Source of the DNA: Phytoseiulus persimilis
Lineage: Eukaryota > Arthropoda > Arachnida > Mesostigmata > Phytoseiidae
DNA: 64,000 bases
Assembly (NCBI GenBank): GCA_037576195.1
Contig: CM075101.1
Location: 26,474,001-26,538,000, forward strand
Direction: 5' to 3'
Shown here: piece after piece, positions 61,818-64,000 of the stretch
Numbering within the stretch: position 1 is the stretch's first letter
How the letters are laid out: the number at the start of each line of letters is the position of its first letter
Notes under the pieces: generated by a model
Databases searched by the model: none
What the model was told of the DNA's origin: nothing
The model's input: only the letters and a program-made list of their open reading frames with translations
Position numbers and translations under genes: made by a program

Positions 61818-63870
61818 CTATACAAATGTTCCGCCGGCGCTCCCGCGTTTCTTCAACTGCTCGCGCTGCTTCGCATCGATATCAGAAGCTCTCTTGACAA
61901 CAAGTGTGGATGCCCGCAAGGATCGTCCGCTCGCAGGAGTGTCGGGGACCGAATCGGCAGCAACATTAGCCTTTTTAGGAGTTCCCTTGATAAGTGATCT
62001 GCGGCCCTTGGGGGGACTCTCAGCACGTTCCTGACGGCTCTTCGTGTCTCTGCTTTTGACACCAGCAGGTGTGAGAGCTCCTCTCGACTTTGGTGGGGTG
62101 GGAGAATTATTTTTGTTACTTCGTCGTTTGACAGGAGGTGTAGGTTTTTGCTCCTCCGGTTCCTCTTCCTCTTCGGTCGACGATGACATCTTGGTTCGTG
62201 CTGCAAAAACGAAGCCTCAGGTTACCGAGAATCTCGCTGCGGCTAGCTTCAGGACAATCTTGGCATTCAGGCTCGGATCCATGGTGGAGCCCACTCCCGC
62301 GGACGGTAGGTTCGTCTGGATTTGAGCTCACATTGGGCTCAGGAACGACTGTATTTTTGGTATCGTGGATCTCGGTCCGACCAAGCGAATTTGAGGAATA
62401 TGTGGCAGCCCCAATTGGTGGATGATGCCATATTTGAGCGCAGGCTCTCATCGAAAAACTACCTTTTGGCACGGCTTTCTTCGTGACGGGTACGTCCTTA
62501 GAGTCAGTGCTTGCCCTCTTGGTTTGAGGCGCGGGACTCATCTCGGCTTCACTGGCACTCCGTCGAATTCCACGCCGTCTCGCGAGAGTCGGTGGTTGCG
62601 GTAAGCTCTCCTCGGATTTCGTTTCGAAAATCTTGATTTTTGTCTTCACCGGTGACGAGGAATCATCGCCAGTCTCCGCCTTCTCTCCCTTCAGTCGAGC
62701 GAATATAGTTTTTTCTGTAAGGAGACACGCTGGTTGTATAAGTTTCCCTGTCATCCCAAAAGGCTTCATTGTTGACACGAGGTAGACCCCGGCAAGGAAT
62801 GATTCAACTGTCATTCTGTTCTTCTCCGACATCTGTGGGCAGTCCGCCGTCTCTCTTGCCCAAGTTGAATGGACTTTCCTTGCGCGATTGTGAACGCCTC
62901 ATGTAGCAGATGAGGAATGGAATTTCACGCAGCTCTCGTGTCGAAGGAGCAGCGACGGGCGGATGAATACGTTTGGGAATACGACCGAAATCCAGGAAAA
63001 AATCAGCAAAAGTGAAAGGCCCCGACGGGGATCGAACCCGTGATCTTCGGTTTACAAGACCGACGCCTTGCCACTTGGCCACGGAGCCTCATGGCGAAAG
63101 CAGATCAACGCAGCGAGCCAACATTCGCTAGAGCGCACAGATTGTTCCCTTTCCCGAGGATGACGCGCGATGTCTGCTACCGCTTTATAGCCCGCCGGCG
63201 CCATCAAGAACCTTTCCCCGGGAGCCATCGAGTTGCCGTCAATGTTCAATTGGATTTCATTTCCGAACGCGTCGGAGGATGCGCTTCCGAAAAGTATGAG
63301 TTCATCCAGAAGGACGGGAGCTAACGGGGCAGTATTTGATCTGGGATCGGCACTCACTTTTTTGTGCAGGCGAACTGACTTGTTTCGGCGCAGTCGCAAC
63401 TTCCGGAGATTCTTTTTTGTTTGGTTTACGAGCTGCCACGGCACCGTTCCGATTCTTGAGCCTCGCATTTTCTGCACGGAGGGTCTCATTTTCTAGTTGC
63501 AAGGATTGTGACATCAGCGGGAGTTCACCAAGTGCCTTGAGAAGTTCTGAACGTTCTCCTAAAATTGATGAGATCGATAAGAGGTCTTAAGTTCTGAAGC
63601 AAGAGATTATTCCTGCGGATTATGATAACAACTAGTTATTGGAGCTTGAGACAGCTTGGTCGGAGCGCGGTCGATTCTCGCATACACCGATAATGTCATC
63701 CGTCCCACTGATCAACTCTGTCGGGGGACTCATACGTAAGAGGCTTACTTTCGAGGAATTGAATGTTGTCACGAGCTTCATGGATTTCTTTGTTGAAGCG
63801 TTCTTTGTCCTTCTGGAACGTCTGAACTTCTTTTTCGAGCCTTTTGGAAAGATTGAGGGAAGCGAGACGC
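61818..63870 (-). CDS. C-terminal four exons of a coiled-coil, basic Ser/Pro-rich protein
   Basis: Four exons in consistent phase (63870-63749, 63558-63358, 62714-62463 and 62200-61818, ending in TAG) encode the last 318 residues of a protein whose 5' part lies outside the window. Splice signals are good: ctttcag, GAAA|gtaagc, attttag, AAAA|gtgagt, ccttacag, AAAG|gtagtt and tttttgcag. The first two exons are a coiled coil (LEKEVQTFQKDKERFNKEI, then LENETLRAENARLK). The last two are low-complexity and basic with many SP/TP pairs (RRSASEAEMSPAP, an EEEEEPEEQ acidic patch, PVKRRSNKNNSPTPPK) and end RGSAGGTFV. Such a layout is common in mitotic, chromatin or microtubule proteins (kinesin tails, shugoshin-like proteins), but I cannot name it. 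A tRNA-Thr gene lies in its 63357-62715 intron. Confidence 0.72.
63018..63088 (-). tRNA. tRNA-Thr (anticodon TGT)
   Basis: The minus strand folds into a cloverleaf. The acceptor stem GGCTCCG pairs with CGGGGCC (one G-U pair). The anticodon arm is TCGGT-CTTGTAA-ACCGA, with TGT at positions 34-36, and the T arm is ACGGG-TTCGATC-CCCGT. The A box (TGGCCAAGTGG) and B box (GGTTCGATCCC) internal promoters are intact. A TTTT run just downstream (RC of 63004-63015) is a likely Pol III terminator. Length is 71 nt without CCA, with no tRNA intron. It sits inside an intron of the coiled-coil gene, on the same strand. Confidence 0.95.
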
Positions 63871-64000
63871 CTGAAAGAATTCAGCATCAAACTTCATTGG
63901 ATATTTAATTTCCCTGATTGGATGATTGAAATGTTTCCCTGACTCATGGCCGAATGAAATTAGAAACGACTGGCGCGGAATAATGCGGGGGCTACGCACC

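Noticed and set aside
1..64000. Bacterial contamination, prophage or CRISPR array
   Set aside because: There is no dense co-directional gene array, no regularly spaced identical repeats with unique spacers, and the confirmed genes have spliceosomal introns.

Overview
The window looks like arthropod nuclear DNA, and I favour a chelicerate, possibly a mite, without being able to prove it. Three things point this way. Recognisable genes are split by short GT-AG introns. Both subunits of the invertebrate glycoprotein hormone GPA2/GPB5 are present. There are divergent chemoreceptor-type membrane proteins of the kinds that arthropods carry in numbers. I saw no bacterial operons, phage genes or CRISPR arrays. 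Coding density is low, and many open frames overlap on both strands without being recognisable.

Layout. (a) 0.2-9.4 kb: the last two exons of GPB5 (+ strand) and a complete three-exon GPA2 (- strand), pointing at each other with about 5.4 kb between their stop codons. (b) 9.4-18.8 kb: no gene I can name. (c) 18.8-35.7 kb: a mobile-element district. It holds an R1-type LINE tail, a 1 kb foldback, an 875 bp element with a 9 bp target duplication, a 293 bp hAT-type MITE with a perfect 8 bp duplication, and a 561 bp hAT-type element with identical terminal repeats. Three loci (22.7, 29.2-29.6 and 35.3-35.5 kb) carry related 45 bp tandem units, two of them folded back as inverted arrays. A spliced gene of uncertain family (24.9-26.0 kb) lies between the elements. 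(d) 36-46 kb: unresolved, with several weak coding segments. (e) 46.25-46.95 kb: a FAM43-family PTB/PID-domain protein (- strand). (f) 50.6-52.6 kb: a six-exon gustatory-type receptor (+ strand). (g) 56.8-58.3 kb: an ionotropic-receptor-like gene or pseudogene (- strand). (h) 61.8-63.9 kb: the 3' half of a coiled-coil, basic, Ser/Pro-rich protein gene (- strand), with a tRNA-Thr gene inside one intron on the same strand.

Functional links. GPA2 and GPB5 are expected to form the heterodimer thyrostimulin, a ligand of an LGR1-type receptor, so their physical linkage here is meaningful. The two chemoreceptor-like genes may belong to a scattered chemosensory set. The best candidates for something undescribed are the foldback elements that share the 45 bp unit and, in one case, carry clustered palindromic GATTCGAATC decamers next to hAT-type ends.
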